From Clostridiales bacterium (GTDB lineage Bacteria > Bacillota > Clostridia > Oscillospirales > CAG-272), in the NCBI GenBank assembly GCA_012522015.1, contig JAAYLD010000052.1, positions 1 through 39,913 on the forward strand: a stretch of DNA of 39,913 nt. The letters run 5' to 3'. Of this stretch, positions 8,181 to 15,643 are shown in pieces. The position numbers were made by a program, and so were the translations under genes. Under the pieces are notes generated by a model. It was not told where the DNA came from. It worked only from the letters and a program-made list of their open reading frames with translations, and did no database searches. Each line of letters opens with the position of its first letter. Within the stretch, counting starts at the first letter, position 1.

Positions 8181-8498
8181 ATGAAGAATACGAGCAAAGA
8201 TCTTATTTATACATTCGGCGAATTCAGCCGCGAGGAGAGGATAGCATATTACATAATCGAGACAGGCGCTACTGTGCGTGTTGCCGCAAAAAAATTCGGC
8301 ATATCAAAATCAACGGTTCATAAGGATGTGTCAGTACGGCTTCGTACAATAAATAAGCAGCTTTATAACGAGGTTTCAAAAGTACTTGCGCGCAACAAAG
8401 CAGAGCGGCATATACGCGGCGGGGAAGCGACAAAACGCAAATATGAGCGTATGCGTATGAAATCATCCGAGAAAATTATTATGCCTAAGCTCATATAG
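8181..8498 (+). CDS. spoIIID: Sporulation transcription factor SpoIIID
   Basis: SpoIIID is a small mother-cell DNA-binding protein that works after sigma-E, activating some genes and repressing others. Recognition is strong: ATVRVAAKKFGISKSTVHKD is the helix-turn-helix, and RNKAERHIRGGEATKRKY is the conserved C-terminal basic segment. At 105 residues it is slightly longer than B. subtilis SpoIIID (93 aa), with a tail rich in Lys, Arg and Met. I start at the ATG at 8181 because GGCGGT lies about 6 bases upstream and the family begins just before the Y(I)VE helix; an ATG at 8142 would add 13 residues without homology. The 3' end overlaps the convergent PHP-like gene by 36 bases. Its presence implies the organism makes endospores. 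Confidence 0.93.
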   Translation: MKNTSKDLIYTFGEFSREERIAYYIIETGATVRVAAKKFGISKSTVHKDVSVRLRTINKQLYNEVSKVLARNKAERHIRGGEATKRKYERMRMKSSEKIIMPKLI

Positions 8499-9146
8499 AG
8501 TTGCTTCTGTTGTGCCGAGGAGCTCCTTTATCTCTCTTTGCGAATCTGCATAAAATCTTTCGATTCGTTTAAACTCATGCGATGAGCTGCCAACAAATAC
8601 TGGAATATTAGCTTTAACCATATGAGAAAAAAGCTGTCGGCTTCTTTTGCCATCTATGAATGACATTGTAAATATGTAAGACGCCTTTGGAACAGACAGC
8701 AGTTTTTTAATTATATGTTCAGGGTAAAAAATCACGTAACGCTCAAAGCGGACAAACACCGGCCTCAGATTCATCGAAAATACTATACTATGTAGCGCTG
8801 GTGTAAGCCAATCTAAATTTCGCGTGTAAGGAAGTTCAATAAAAATATAACTGATATTATTATATACAATGGAAAGCCGTGTGAAATCAGGATTTTTAAT
8901 AAGGTCAGGCGTAAGATAGACAACAGGGGCTACTTTTGCTTTTGATGTTTCACGATAAGCGGCCACAAGACTCATACATTGTTCTCTGATACGCCGTATG
9001 CAAAAGGGTATTGATTCCATATCAGAATAAAAACTTGTATACACACCGGATATTTTTATCCGGTTGTTTTTATAGAAGCATAAAAGCTCATTGGGTGGTC
9101 TCGTATCATACAGACGACTGTAGTCGAAGAAACAATCGCTGAGCAT
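8463..9146 (-). CDS. Degenerate CpsB/YwqE-type PHP domain protein (probable pseudo-phosphatase)
   Basis: A 227-residue protein whose layout follows the CpsB/CapC/YwqE tyrosine-phosphatase branch of PHP metalloenzymes. ISYIFIELPYTRNLDWL matches the family's 'LIELPFN..P' strand, RPVFVRFERYV stands where 'PILAHPERY' is normal, FVGSSSHEFKRIER replaces 'VASDAHN..R', and the C-terminus ends in an 'NNFL' helix like the usual 'NP..ll'. The ligands are lost: the N-terminal DxHxH is absent, TPHH is replaced by YTSFYS, the His of AHPER is Arg, and the Asp of SDAH is Ser. It therefore probably binds rather than cleaves. The start at 9146 has AGGAG about 15 bases upstream, rather far. The 3' end overlaps spoIIID tail to tail. 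The fold assignment is by eye. Confidence 0.6.
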   Translation of the reverse strand: MLSDCFFDYSRLYDTRPPNELLCFYKNNRIKISGVYTSFYSDMESIPFCIRRIREQCMSLVAAYRETSKAKVAPVVYLTPDLIKNPDFTRLSIVYNNISYIFIELPYTRNLDWLTPALHSIVFSMNLRPVFVRFERYVIFYPEHIIKKLLSVPKASYIFTMSFIDGKRSRQLFSHMVKANIPVFVGSSSHEFKRIERFYADSQREIKELLGTTEATLYELRHNNFLG

Positions 9147-9527
9147 ATTATCTATTTTTATCTCCTATTATGAAATATTACCTACATATGTATTTAATTA
9201 TAACACAAAATTCAGCATAAATAATATTGAAACATGAGCAAAATTGATATATAATGAACAATCAATAGCATATATTTGCTATAATGTTCATAAAAGTTCA
9301 TTTTACATGGCTCATATGAACCTATATGAATCTATGAGCACAGAAATAGAATCACTTAACAAGAAAAGGGTAGATAAATAGATAAACCACAATACAAAGC
9401 TAACGAAAACTAATAACACAATTATACAAAATGCAAATTTTGTATAATTAAGAGAAGTGTTTGGCGTAATTTTAGCAGATATTAATGTGTTAGAACAACA
9501 ACGAAGCGATATATGGAGAAAATTGAA
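9147..9527. promoter_or_regulatory. AT-rich divergent region upstream of the ECF S-component gene
   Basis: No gene is seen in 381 bases. The region must carry promoters for the PHP-like gene (minus) and the ECF gene (plus). It contains an interrupted hairpin with ATGAACA/TGTTCAT arms (9254-9291) and a 13-base perfect palindrome (9420-9449). I looked for known vitamin riboswitch cores (TPP, cobalamin, FMN, folate) and recognised none. Confidence 0.5.
9420..9449 (+). promoter_or_regulatory. 13-bp perfect inverted repeat overlapping a -10 box: candidate repressor operator of the ECF gene
   Basis: The arms AATTATACAAAAT and ATTTTGTATAATT are separated by GCAA. The right arm contains TATAAT (9443-9448), a candidate -10 for the gene starting at 9528. 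A regulator bound here would block the promoter. The AT-rich hairpin has no GC core or T-run, so a DNA operator is more likely than a terminator. Confidence 0.5.
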
Positions 9528-10148
9528 ATGAACACACAAGCAAATGCTTCTACAAAAACACGCCGCCTTGTGGCGACAGCAATTCTTGCGGCTCTTGTAG
9601 TCGTTTTACAGCTCGCATCGAGCTTCATCAAAATTGGTTCGCTGAATCTTGCATTTGTTCTTCTTCCTATCGTAATAGGAACTGTTTTGTATGGAGTGCG
9701 TACGGGCGCTGTGCTCGGATTCTTTTTCGGACTTATAACATTTATCAACTGCGTGTTTAATCTTGATCCCGGCGGATACATATTATTCTCAGCTAACCCG
9801 TTTTACACGGCTATAATATGCTTTACAAAAGCAATACTTGCAGGTGTTATACCTGGTCTAATTTATGAGCCATTCAGGCGTAAAGGAACTGAAAAAGCAA
9901 GTGCAATCGGCTCAGTTTTAGCATCAATATCAGCGCCAATCGTCAATACAGCTACATTCTGTATTTTGACTCTTGTTTGGTTCCGCGATATACTTCTTGA
10001 ATGGTCAGCTGGCTATGAACTTTACTATTATATATTATTCGTTCTGGCTGGTATTAATTTCCTTGTAGAGTTTGCTATAAACGTTGTATGTTCCCCGGTG
10101 ATAATACGCCTTATAAAAAGCAGACGTGCAATCCATATAGAAGATTAA
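9528..10148 (+). CDS. ECF transporter S component (substrate-binding membrane protein)
   Basis: A 206-residue integral membrane protein with about six hydrophobic segments, the size and look of energy-coupling-factor S components that capture vitamins or cofactors. The N-terminus (TKTRRLVATAILAALVVVLQ) has the S-component TM1 pattern with small residues (A-x-x-x-A type) used to dock on the shared EcfT. It is followed by IGTVLYGVRTGAVLGFFFGL and an internal Gly/Asn-rich loop. No EcfA or EcfT gene is nearby, which fits a group II system with shared modules. The substrate is not readable. GGAG at 9515-9518, 9 bases upstream, selects the ATG at 9528 over the one at 9513. A bidirectional terminator follows. 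Confidence 0.85.
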   Translation: MNTQANASTKTRRLVATAILAALVVVLQLASSFIKIGSLNLAFVLLPIVIGTVLYGVRTGAVLGFFFGLITFINCVFNLDPGGYILFSANPFYTAIICFTKAILAGVIPGLIYEPFRRKGTEKASAIGSVLASISAPIVNTATFCILTLVWFRDILLEWSAGYELYYYILFVLAGINFLVEFAINVVCSPVIIRLIKSRRAIHIED

Positions 10149-10228
10149 TATTAGGCGTTTATCAATTATACAAAATCCACACTTATCGATGTACCCTTAC
10201 ATATAAATAAAATTAAAAATGGCTAAAC

Positions 10229-10270
10229 AAAAAGGCTTATGGAGTCAAAATAAACTCCAAAAGCCTTTTT
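10229..10270. terminator. Bidirectional terminator between the ECF gene and nif3
   Basis: The stem AAAAAGGCTT..GGAGT / ACTCC..AAGCCTTTTT is flanked by A-runs and T-runs in both directions. It sits between two convergent genes. Confidence 0.88.
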
Positions 10271-10272
10271 TA

Positions 10273-11088
10273 TTATAATAAAACTGAAGGGTTGCTGTTA
10301 TAATATTCAATGATAATGCCCGGATATATTTTTGATATCATATTGCCGACAGCGCGTAAAACGGGAGCTTCGGTGTAATAATGCCCCGCTTCTATTACGG
10401 CAATATTTGACTCAGGCGCGTCAACAGTGACGTCAAAGCTTGCCCTTCCGGTGACAAATACATCAGCTCCGGCGTCGACAGCAGCCGGAAAAAATGATTT
10501 ACCGTCGCCACCGACAAGAGCAATATGCCGCACTTCCCTTTTCAAGTCACCTGTGACGAGTACAGCGGGTGAACCAAGCTTGTCCTTTACAATAAACGAA
10601 AATTCATGCAGTGTCATAGCGTTTTTAAGCATGCCGATTCTGCCGGTGTTTTCCTCACCCACAGGGCCAAAATTGTTTGTGTCATATAAATCAAGGAGAG
10701 ATGCTAAAACGTCGTTTACGCCGCCTTTTTGTGCGTCAAGGCGCGTGTGAAACGACATTACCGTTATGTTATTTTGCAGAGCGTAAATTGCGCGAGAAGA
10801 CACGGCACCGGCATCCGTAATAGATTTGAGCGGATGAAATAGGAGAGGATGATGTGATATTACAACGCAACAGCCAAGTTCAGCGGCACGCTTTAGCGCG
10901 CCTGACGTAACGTCAAGCGTTAATAGGACGTTTTTTACAACAGTGTCGCTGTCATGACAAATCATAAGCCCGTCGTTATCCCATTCGCTCGTAAGTGACG
11001 ACGGTATCTGCTCGGATAAATAACTGTATAGCTGTTTTACTGTGGGCATAGTATTAGCATTTAACATCATATTTTTATTAACACTCAT
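10273..11088 (-). CDS. Nif3-like dinuclear metal center protein (YqfO/DUF34 family)
   Basis: A 271-residue member of the Nif3/DUF34 family, often mislabelled GTP cyclohydrolase 1 type 2; its molecular role is still debated. Metal-site motifs are visible: ISHHPLLFHPLKSI (two His), SFHTRLDAQKGGVN (His, Asp) and IEAGHYYTE (His, Glu). The usual TGDxxHH segment reads TGRASFD, so one conserved patch differs. It lacks the PII-like insertion of B. subtilis YqfO, fitting the shorter form. It lies downstream of trmK, its common neighbour in Firmicutes, but the two are separated by a decayed gene whose remnant stop is only 3 bases from this ATG. No Shine-Dalgarno is visible. Confidence 0.88.
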   Translation of the reverse strand: MSVNKNMMLNANTMPTVKQLYSYLSEQIPSSLTSEWDNDGLMICHDSDTVVKNVLLTLDVTSGALKRAAELGCCVVISHHPLLFHPLKSITDAGAVSSRAIYALQNNITVMSFHTRLDAQKGGVNDVLASLLDLYDTNNFGPVGEENTGRIGMLKNAMTLHEFSFIVKDKLGSPAVLVTGDLKREVRHIALVGGDGKSFFPAAVDAGADVFVTGRASFDVTVDAPESNIAVIEAGHYYTEAPVLRAVGNMISKIYPGIIIEYYNSNPSVLL

Positions 11089-11091
11089 GAA

Positions 11092-11820
11092 TTAGTTAAA
11101 AGTAAAATAAGTTACAGAATATAGTGCAAGTATTATATAGCCGACAATCGGAGAGATTATATTATAGCTAATTTTATGTAGAAAAAGGTATTTATAAGTT
11201 CATTGCTTGGCTTATAGGGGTGCACGTTAACAGTATTTAAGGTGTAATGTATCAAATTCAATAGTGTTACTAAAGTCAATGCAACAATTCCATATATTAT
11301 ACTGTCTTATGTAAGTGCCTGTCCTTTATAAAAAGGCTGCAAATATACATTATAAGAGCTACTATAACGGTATAGGATAATTCGTTATTATCAAATCTAT
11401 ATAGCGGCGTTGTAGTAAGTGGTAAAACTAAACCGACAAAAATAATAATTGCATTAATATAAACAAATAAGTTTACATTACTGCCGCCATCAAGCTCAAG
11501 GTTTTTTATTTCGCCCGACAGCTTATGAGATTTAATCAGTGCGGGAATAAAACAAAGTGAGTTAATAAAATATAAAATAATAATCGAAATTATTACATCG
11601 CCATATGGCAAACCCAATGCTTCGTCACATGACTCATATGAAAGTCTTAACGCTTCCAGAACCGGCACCCTTATTATTTTTAATATGAGCGTAGATATTA
11701 TTTGCACAAGAAAATAAAATAACTCATATAAATGCCCGCGCTGTGGGGCAAGAGTGATGATATGTTATTATTAGTTGAAACATCATCGACAGAAGATTGT
11801 GCGTTATCTTTACTTTTCAT
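11092..11820 (-). pseudogene. Decayed multi-pass membrane protein gene (three apparent -1 base frameshifts)
   Basis: Four consecutive open pieces in shifted frames read as one membrane protein of about 240 residues. Piece A starts at ATG 11820 (MKSKDNAQSSVDDVST..) with AGGAGC 5 bases upstream and stops at 11698. Piece B is open from 11764 to 11297 and encodes four hydrophobic segments (for example VIISIIILYFINSLCF). Piece C (11306-11157) reads SIIYGIVALTLVTLLNL. Piece D, ending at 11092, reads SPIVGYIILALYSVTYFTFN. Each junction is repaired by adding one base, and the first lies at a CCCC run. Piece B alone has only a GTG start without a ribosome site, so the longest open frame is not a normal gene. 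I do not recognise the family. It may be a recent pseudogene or an assembly error. Confidence 0.75.
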
Positions 11821-11850
11821 ATAAAGCTCCTGTTAAATGATTTCACACAC

Positions 11851-11879
11851 ATAATAACATATTATGGCTTCAATGACAA
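11851..11879 (-). promoter_or_regulatory. Sigma-A-type promoter before the decayed membrane gene
   Basis: Minus strand: TTGTCA (11874-11879), a 17-base spacer, TATTAT (11851-11856). The predicted transcription start near 11844 gives a short leader ending in AGGAGC and the ATG at 11820. The promoter also serves nif3. Confidence 0.7.
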
Positions 11880-11915
11880 TAGTTATATCTATAAACATGC
11901 TGTTGTCAGAATTCT

Positions 11916-12644
11916 TTATCGTCTGCCAAGATATGCGGTCAATCTGTCTATAAAATCACGCTCAGTAGCTGCTGTAAGCCCGGCAGTTTCCTTCCCTTCT
12001 GCGCGGCGTGATAAAACCTCAATCGAGTGATGTATATATCCTTCTTTATCGGTGTCTGAGCTGAATATTATCGTCTCGAGTGTTCCGTAAGCGGCTGTGA
12101 AGTCATCAATGCTTCGTATAATGCCGTCATATTCGGCACAAATGATGACATAATACTTTCCGTCTTCAGTGACTACCTTTTCTGCAATAGTTTTATACCC
12201 ATTGCCAGCAAGAAAAAGACGCACTTTCTCCGGCTTTGTCATAGGCTGAAGAATGAGCCGGACGGATGGTGTGCGGATAAGTTCATTTTTACCGATTATA
12301 TCGGCAATCGTCTCGCCACCCATTCCTGCAATAACAATATCATACTGTAATATTGGCGCGTCAGTAAGCCATGAAAGCCCGTCAGCTTTTATGCAAGTGA
12401 TAACATCAGAAAGACCGTATAAAGCGACATTATTACGCGCGCGCTCGACAGGCCCGGAGTTGATGTCTGTTGCGTAGGCGCGGGTGCATTTGCCGTAAAG
12501 GCAAGCAGCAATCGGCACAAGCGCATGGTCGGTACCGGTGTCCGCAAGCATTGTGCCATCACGGATAAATGACATGACGGCATCAAGGCGTGGCCTGAGC
12601 GGAAGACGAGTGGCTTTATTATCCATAAAGTCGTTTTTATTCAT
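11916..12644 (-). CDS. trmK: tRNA (adenine(22)-N1)-methyltransferase TrmK
   Basis: A SAM-dependent Rossmann methyltransferase of the TrmK (YqfN) family, which methylates A22 in certain bacterial tRNAs. Evidence: LADTGTDHALVPIA (SAM loop, family form ADIGTDHAYLPI), YATDINSGPVERARNN, DIVIAGMGGETIADII and LILQPMTKPEKVR, then a helical C-terminal domain. From the ATG at 12644 it is 242 residues. A start at 12686 would place the N-terminus inside a terminator hairpin, so I reject it; an ATG at 12626 fits family N-termini equally well. No Shine-Dalgarno is clear for either. It lies upstream of nif3 on the same strand, the usual Firmicutes pairing. Confidence 0.9.
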   Translation of the reverse strand: MNKNDFMDNKATRLPLRPRLDAVMSFIRDGTMLADTGTDHALVPIAACLYGKCTRAYATDINSGPVERARNNVALYGLSDVITCIKADGLSWLTDAPILQYDIVIAGMGGETIADIIGKNELIRTPSVRLILQPMTKPEKVRLFLAGNGYKTIAEKVVTEDGKYYVIICAEYDGIIRSIDDFTAAYGTLETIIFSSDTDKEGYIHHSIEVLSRRAEGKETAGLTAATERDFIDRLTAYLGRR

Positions 12645-12665
12645 AATAATATATTGAACATACGG

Positions 12666-12684
12666 AAAAAGGGGCTTATGCCCC
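12666..12684 (-). terminator. Short terminator after the DUF1858 gene
   Basis: Minus strand: GGGGC-ATAA-GCCCC followed by TTTTT. The tetraloop hairpin ends the transcript from the DUF1858 gene before trmK. Confidence 0.65.
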
Positions 12685-12777
12685 ATATTTTTTAATTAAT
12701 ATATACTTTTAACCTATTATTTTTTCTTGCTATTATTTATTATTTATTGCCTGCTTTTGTTGTTTTTCATTCACACA

Positions 12778-12993
12778 TCAGGCTTTTTTGGCCTCTATTG
12801 TTTCAAGATACTCGTTGATCTTCCTTACGAGCTCATCTGCATCTGTACCGTGAACTTGGCATGCTTCTTTAATTGATTCACCCTTTGAGGCCGGGCAGCC
12901 AAGGCAATGCATACCGATCTCAAAGAAAAATTTTGCAGTACCAGAGTTGTAATCTAACACATCGCCTATTATTGTATCCTTTGTAACCTTCAC
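12778..12993 (-). CDS. DUF1858 domain protein (small CxxC protein)
   Basis: A 71-residue protein made of a single DUF1858 domain, related to the N-terminal domain of ScdA/RIC-type proteins. It begins with the family pattern TKDTIIGDVLDYNSGTAKFF and carries HCLGCPAS, a CxxC motif that can be redox-active or bind metal. Exact function is unknown. The start is GTG at 12993, chosen because AGGTAGGA lies about 7 bases upstream. It sits 60 bases downstream of murA on the same strand, possibly in the same transcript, and a small terminator follows. Confidence 0.88.
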   Translation of the reverse strand: MKVTKDTIIGDVLDYNSGTAKFFFEIGMHCLGCPASKGESIKEACQVHGTDADELVRKINEYLETIEAKKA

Positions 12994-13053
12994 TTTAATG
13001 TCCTACCTTTCTATATTTTTCAGCGGTGATAAGCATAACATATTAGCTTAGCT

Positions 13054-14343
13054 TTAGTTTGCCCGCTGAGCCGAAATTCCTTCAGGAACATAAACTTTCA
13101 TAATATTAGCACCAAGTCCTGATAGCTTGGTCACAATATCATCATATCCGCGTTCTATGTATTTTATGTCATAAATCTCCGTTTTTCCTTTAGCCATAAG
13201 ACCGGCGATTAAGACAGAACAACCGGCACGCAAATCGACAGCTTTTACACAAGCTGATGATAGCTCAGGAACTCCCTCAATAATAGCCGTATTACCGTCA
13301 ACCTTAATACTAGCGCCCATACAGTTAAGCTCGTTTATGTAGCGGAATCGCTTGGGCCAAATCGTTTCGGTTATATAACTGACGCCAGGAGCGACAGAAA
13401 GAAGAGCCGCAAACTGGGGATGAAGATCAGTCGGGAAACCAGGATAAGGAAGCGTTTTTACGGTTGTCTTGCGTATCTTTCTAGCCCCTGTTACAATGAC
13501 GGAATCGTCGAGCATCTCGACTTTGGCGCCAACTTCTTCAAGCTTGGCAGCCACAGATTCAAGGTGCTTAGGTATTACATTATTAATCCGTACCTTTCCG
13601 TGTGTAGCGGCTGCGGCAATCATATAAGTGCCTGCTTCAATCATATCGGGAATTATTGCGTAGCTACAGCCGTGTAAACGCTCGACGCCGCGTATTTTTA
13701 TGACATCTGTACCAGCACCGGTGATTTTCGCACCGCATGTGTTAAGGAAGTTAGCTACATCGACGACGTGCGGTTCCTTTGCGGCGTTATCAATAGTTGT
13801 TGTGCCTTTTGCTAAGACAGCAGCCATCATTACGTTTATTGTTGCGCCGACGGAACTGCCGTCAAAATAAATACTGGCACCATGTATGCCATTCGGAGTT
13901 GTTATAGAAATATAACCGCCTTCAGTCCTTACCTTGCCGCCGAGGGCTTCAAAACCTTTTATATGGAAGTCAATCGGCCGTGAGCCGAAGTCGCAACCAC
14001 CAGGAAAACCAACATGTGCACGGCCGAATCGCCCCATCTCACAACCAAGGAGATAATATGAACCGCGTATAGTACGAACAAGCTGATAATTGGAAGAACC
14101 GCCGCGTACATTCGTCGTGTCTATCTCATATGTTGTTCTGTTGATCATCCTAATTTCGGCGCCCATGCCCTTTAGTATTTCAAGAGTCACGAGTACGTCG
14201 CTTATGTTTGGTATATGCTCAAGCGTACATTTGCCGCCAACAAGAATTGTTGCGTACAGTATCGGAAGGGCTGCGTTTTTCATCCCACTGACTTCAACAT
14301 CGCCTATCAGCGGAACGCCGCCTCTTAATATATATTTCTCCAT
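13054..14343 (-). CDS. murA: UDP-N-acetylglucosamine 1-carboxyvinyltransferase MurA
   Basis: MurA transfers enolpyruvate from PEP to UDP-GlcNAc, the first committed step of peptidoglycan synthesis, in the cytoplasm. The 429-residue length is normal. The catalytic Lys/Asn pair is in GMKNAALP (Lys22, Asn23). The loop Cys is present in FPGGCDFGSRP (Cys117), the residue fosfomycin alkylates, so the enzyme has the sensitive form. PYPGFPTDLHPQFAALL and the C-terminal DLRAG(C)S..IAGL motifs also match. The GGGGGAAAG ribosome site sits about 9 bases before the ATG. The gene has its own extended -10 promoter and a structured leader of almost 190 bases. Confidence 0.97.
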   Translation of the reverse strand: MEKYILRGGVPLIGDVEVSGMKNAALPILYATILVGGKCTLEHIPNISDVLVTLEILKGMGAEIRMINRTTYEIDTTNVRGGSSNYQLVRTIRGSYYLLGCEMGRFGRAHVGFPGGCDFGSRPIDFHIKGFEALGGKVRTEGGYISITTPNGIHGASIYFDGSSVGATINVMMAAVLAKGTTTIDNAAKEPHVVDVANFLNTCGAKITGAGTDVIKIRGVERLHGCSYAIIPDMIEAGTYMIAAAATHGKVRINNVIPKHLESVAAKLEEVGAKVEMLDDSVIVTGARKIRKTTVKTLPYPGFPTDLHPQFAALLSVAPGVSYITETIWPKRFRYINELNCMGASIKVDGNTAIIEGVPELSSACVKAVDLRAGCSVLIAGLMAKGKTEIYDIKYIERGYDDIVTKLSGLGANIMKVYVPEGISAQRAN

Positions 14344-14374
14344 TAAAAAGCTTTCCCCCGTAATATATCATAGC

Positions 14375-14390
14375 GGACGTACCTACGTCC
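14375..14390 (-). other. Leader hairpin of murA
   Basis: A 7-base perfect stem (GGACGTA / TACGTCC) with a 2-base gap lies about 32 bases before the murA start. It has no T-run. It could influence translation initiation or mRNA stability. Confidence 0.4.
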
Positions 14391-14435
14391 GGAACTAAGT
14401 TACACAAATCGCAAGAAGTATTAAAAGCATTAAAA

Positions 14436-14453
14436 GACGCGCAATAACGCGTC
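14436..14453 (-). terminator. Hairpin with short T-stretch: probable terminator of the wal operon, or murA leader attenuator
   Basis: Minus strand: GACGCG-TTATTG-CGCGTC followed by TTTTAATGCTTTT. It lies downstream of yycI (ends 14636) and can end that transcript. Because the murA promoter (about 14540) is upstream of it, murA transcripts must read through the same hairpin. Confidence 0.55.
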
Positions 14454-14536
14454 ATAGGAGCATAAAGAAAGCAACACATTCGAACCTTTAATTATTTTAC
14501 ATTAAATTTATCAATCCGACGGTTGCTATGGATAAC

Positions 14537-14545
14537 ATTATATCA
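14537..14545 (-). promoter_or_regulatory. Extended -10 promoter for murA
   Basis: Minus strand TGATATAAT, a TG-extended perfect -10 box. No good -35. The predicted start near 14530 gives a leader of about 185 bases. The box lies inside a TTATATCA/TGATATAA inverted repeat (14538-14558), a possible operator. Confidence 0.55.
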
Positions 14546-14635
14546 AAAAATGATATAAAATTAAAGTGTTGATTTCAAGATTACAAAAAATTTAATACAA
14601 TTAAGCATATTGCACATTACATAATATGTTTATCA

Positions 14636-15643
14636 TTATAATATTGTGTATAATGCTCCATTATATGCATTATAAACGTTGGAATTACCACTTCCAGATG
14701 TTATTTCCCATGCTGGGACAAAGTACACTTCCCTGCGCTGCTCCTCTGTTTCATTGCCAGGATATGCTGTATAAACAGAACCGACACTCGAGATTGTTTT
14801 TTCACCCGACTCACCGTCATATGTACCAGCATATTTATCAATAAACAGTATATTGACCTGATCGTAAATCTGTGAATCAAAGCGCTCTGTTATGCGGTAA
14901 AAGCAATACCGCCCCTCGGCAGCGGCTATATAATAATCACCATTATATGCGATTACTGCTGCAATTATATCAAAGCCTTTGAGCCGCACACCGTCTATGG
15001 CCTGATAAAAATAAGCATAGTAAATATCCGCCCCCGCCTCTGACGTTGCATCAATCTGCGTTTTGCCGCCGTATAAGACTTTATCGGTTGCGATTTCAAT
15101 CTGATATGCCCCCACAAACACTGGTTTTAAGAGAAAAGCTGTAACTGTTTCCGATACGGCAGCAGCTTCTTGGCTGCCGGCAGCTTGTAAATTAATATTT
15201 TTTGATGTTGTATTGTCAGATGATATTAATTGATTAATATATGTTGTTATAGCATCACTGTCAGTAGAATATTTTTCGGATTTATATGAAAACTCATAAT
15301 TATTCCCGAACTTAAAAACATCCCCGTTTTCCATCGTATAGGAGTAGCCATCAGGAACAATAAAATTTTCCACGGAGTTAGATCCTGACAACTCTTTTGC
15401 AACAATTTCATAATTGTAATTATCCAGCTCCCCTACATATATGTAGCCTTTCTGCTTGCGTAGCGGAATGGCTCCATCCTGCAGCATTATCCCGTTTGCA
15501 GTTAGTTTTTCGACGGCAGTAGTTAGCAATTTTTCATCAATATAATTTTGCGAACGGTAAAGTGAGTATATGCTCACACCGAGGTAAATATTAACAACGA
15601 TAAGCAGTAAGAGTAAAACACTCAATATGCGGTTTATATTCAT
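14636..15643 (-). CDS. YycI-like regulatory protein of the WalRK system
   Basis: A 335-residue membrane-anchored extracytoplasmic protein with one N-terminal transmembrane helix (residues 6-28). Assignment to YycI rests on position and architecture: it is the fourth gene after walR, walK and yycH, with the typical single anchor and a beta-rich outer domain (for example YIYVGELDNYNYEIVAKEL and YYAYFYQAIDGVRLKGFDII). In B. subtilis, YycH and YycI form a complex that restrains WalK through the membrane helices. The start overlaps the yycH stop by 4 bases (ATGA), with GGAGG 6 bases upstream, so translation is coupled. Sequence similarity to characterised YycI is not obvious by eye, so the name is tentative. 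Confidence 0.7.
   Translation of the reverse strand: MNINRILSVLLLLLIVVNIYLGVSIYSLYRSQNYIDEKLLTTAVEKLTANGIMLQDGAIPLRKQKGYIYVGELDNYNYEIVAKELSGSNSVENFIVPDGYSYTMENGDVFKFGNNYEFSYKSEKYSTDSDAITTYINQLISSDNTTSKNINLQAAGSQEAAAVSETVTAFLLKPVFVGAYQIEIATDKVLYGGKTQIDATSEAGADIYYAYFYQAIDGVRLKGFDIIAAVIAYNGDYYIAAAEGRYCFYRITERFDSQIYDQVNILFIDKYAGTYDGESGEKTISSVGSVYTAYPGNETEEQRREVYFVPAWEITSGSGNSNVYNAYNGALYTIL

Noticed and set aside
8006..8323. A 105-codon plus-strand frame before and over spoIIID
   Set aside because: It overlaps the unmistakable SpoIIID frame and has no recognisable domain.
9147..9527. Vitamin riboswitch before the ECF gene
   Set aside because: I found no recognisable TPP, cobalamin, FMN, folate or preQ1 core; the region is AT-rich with simple inverted repeats.
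12645..12686. Longer N-terminus for TrmK
   Set aside because: The extra codons lie in a GGGGC-ATAA-GCCCC-TTTTT terminator and do not match the family N-terminus.
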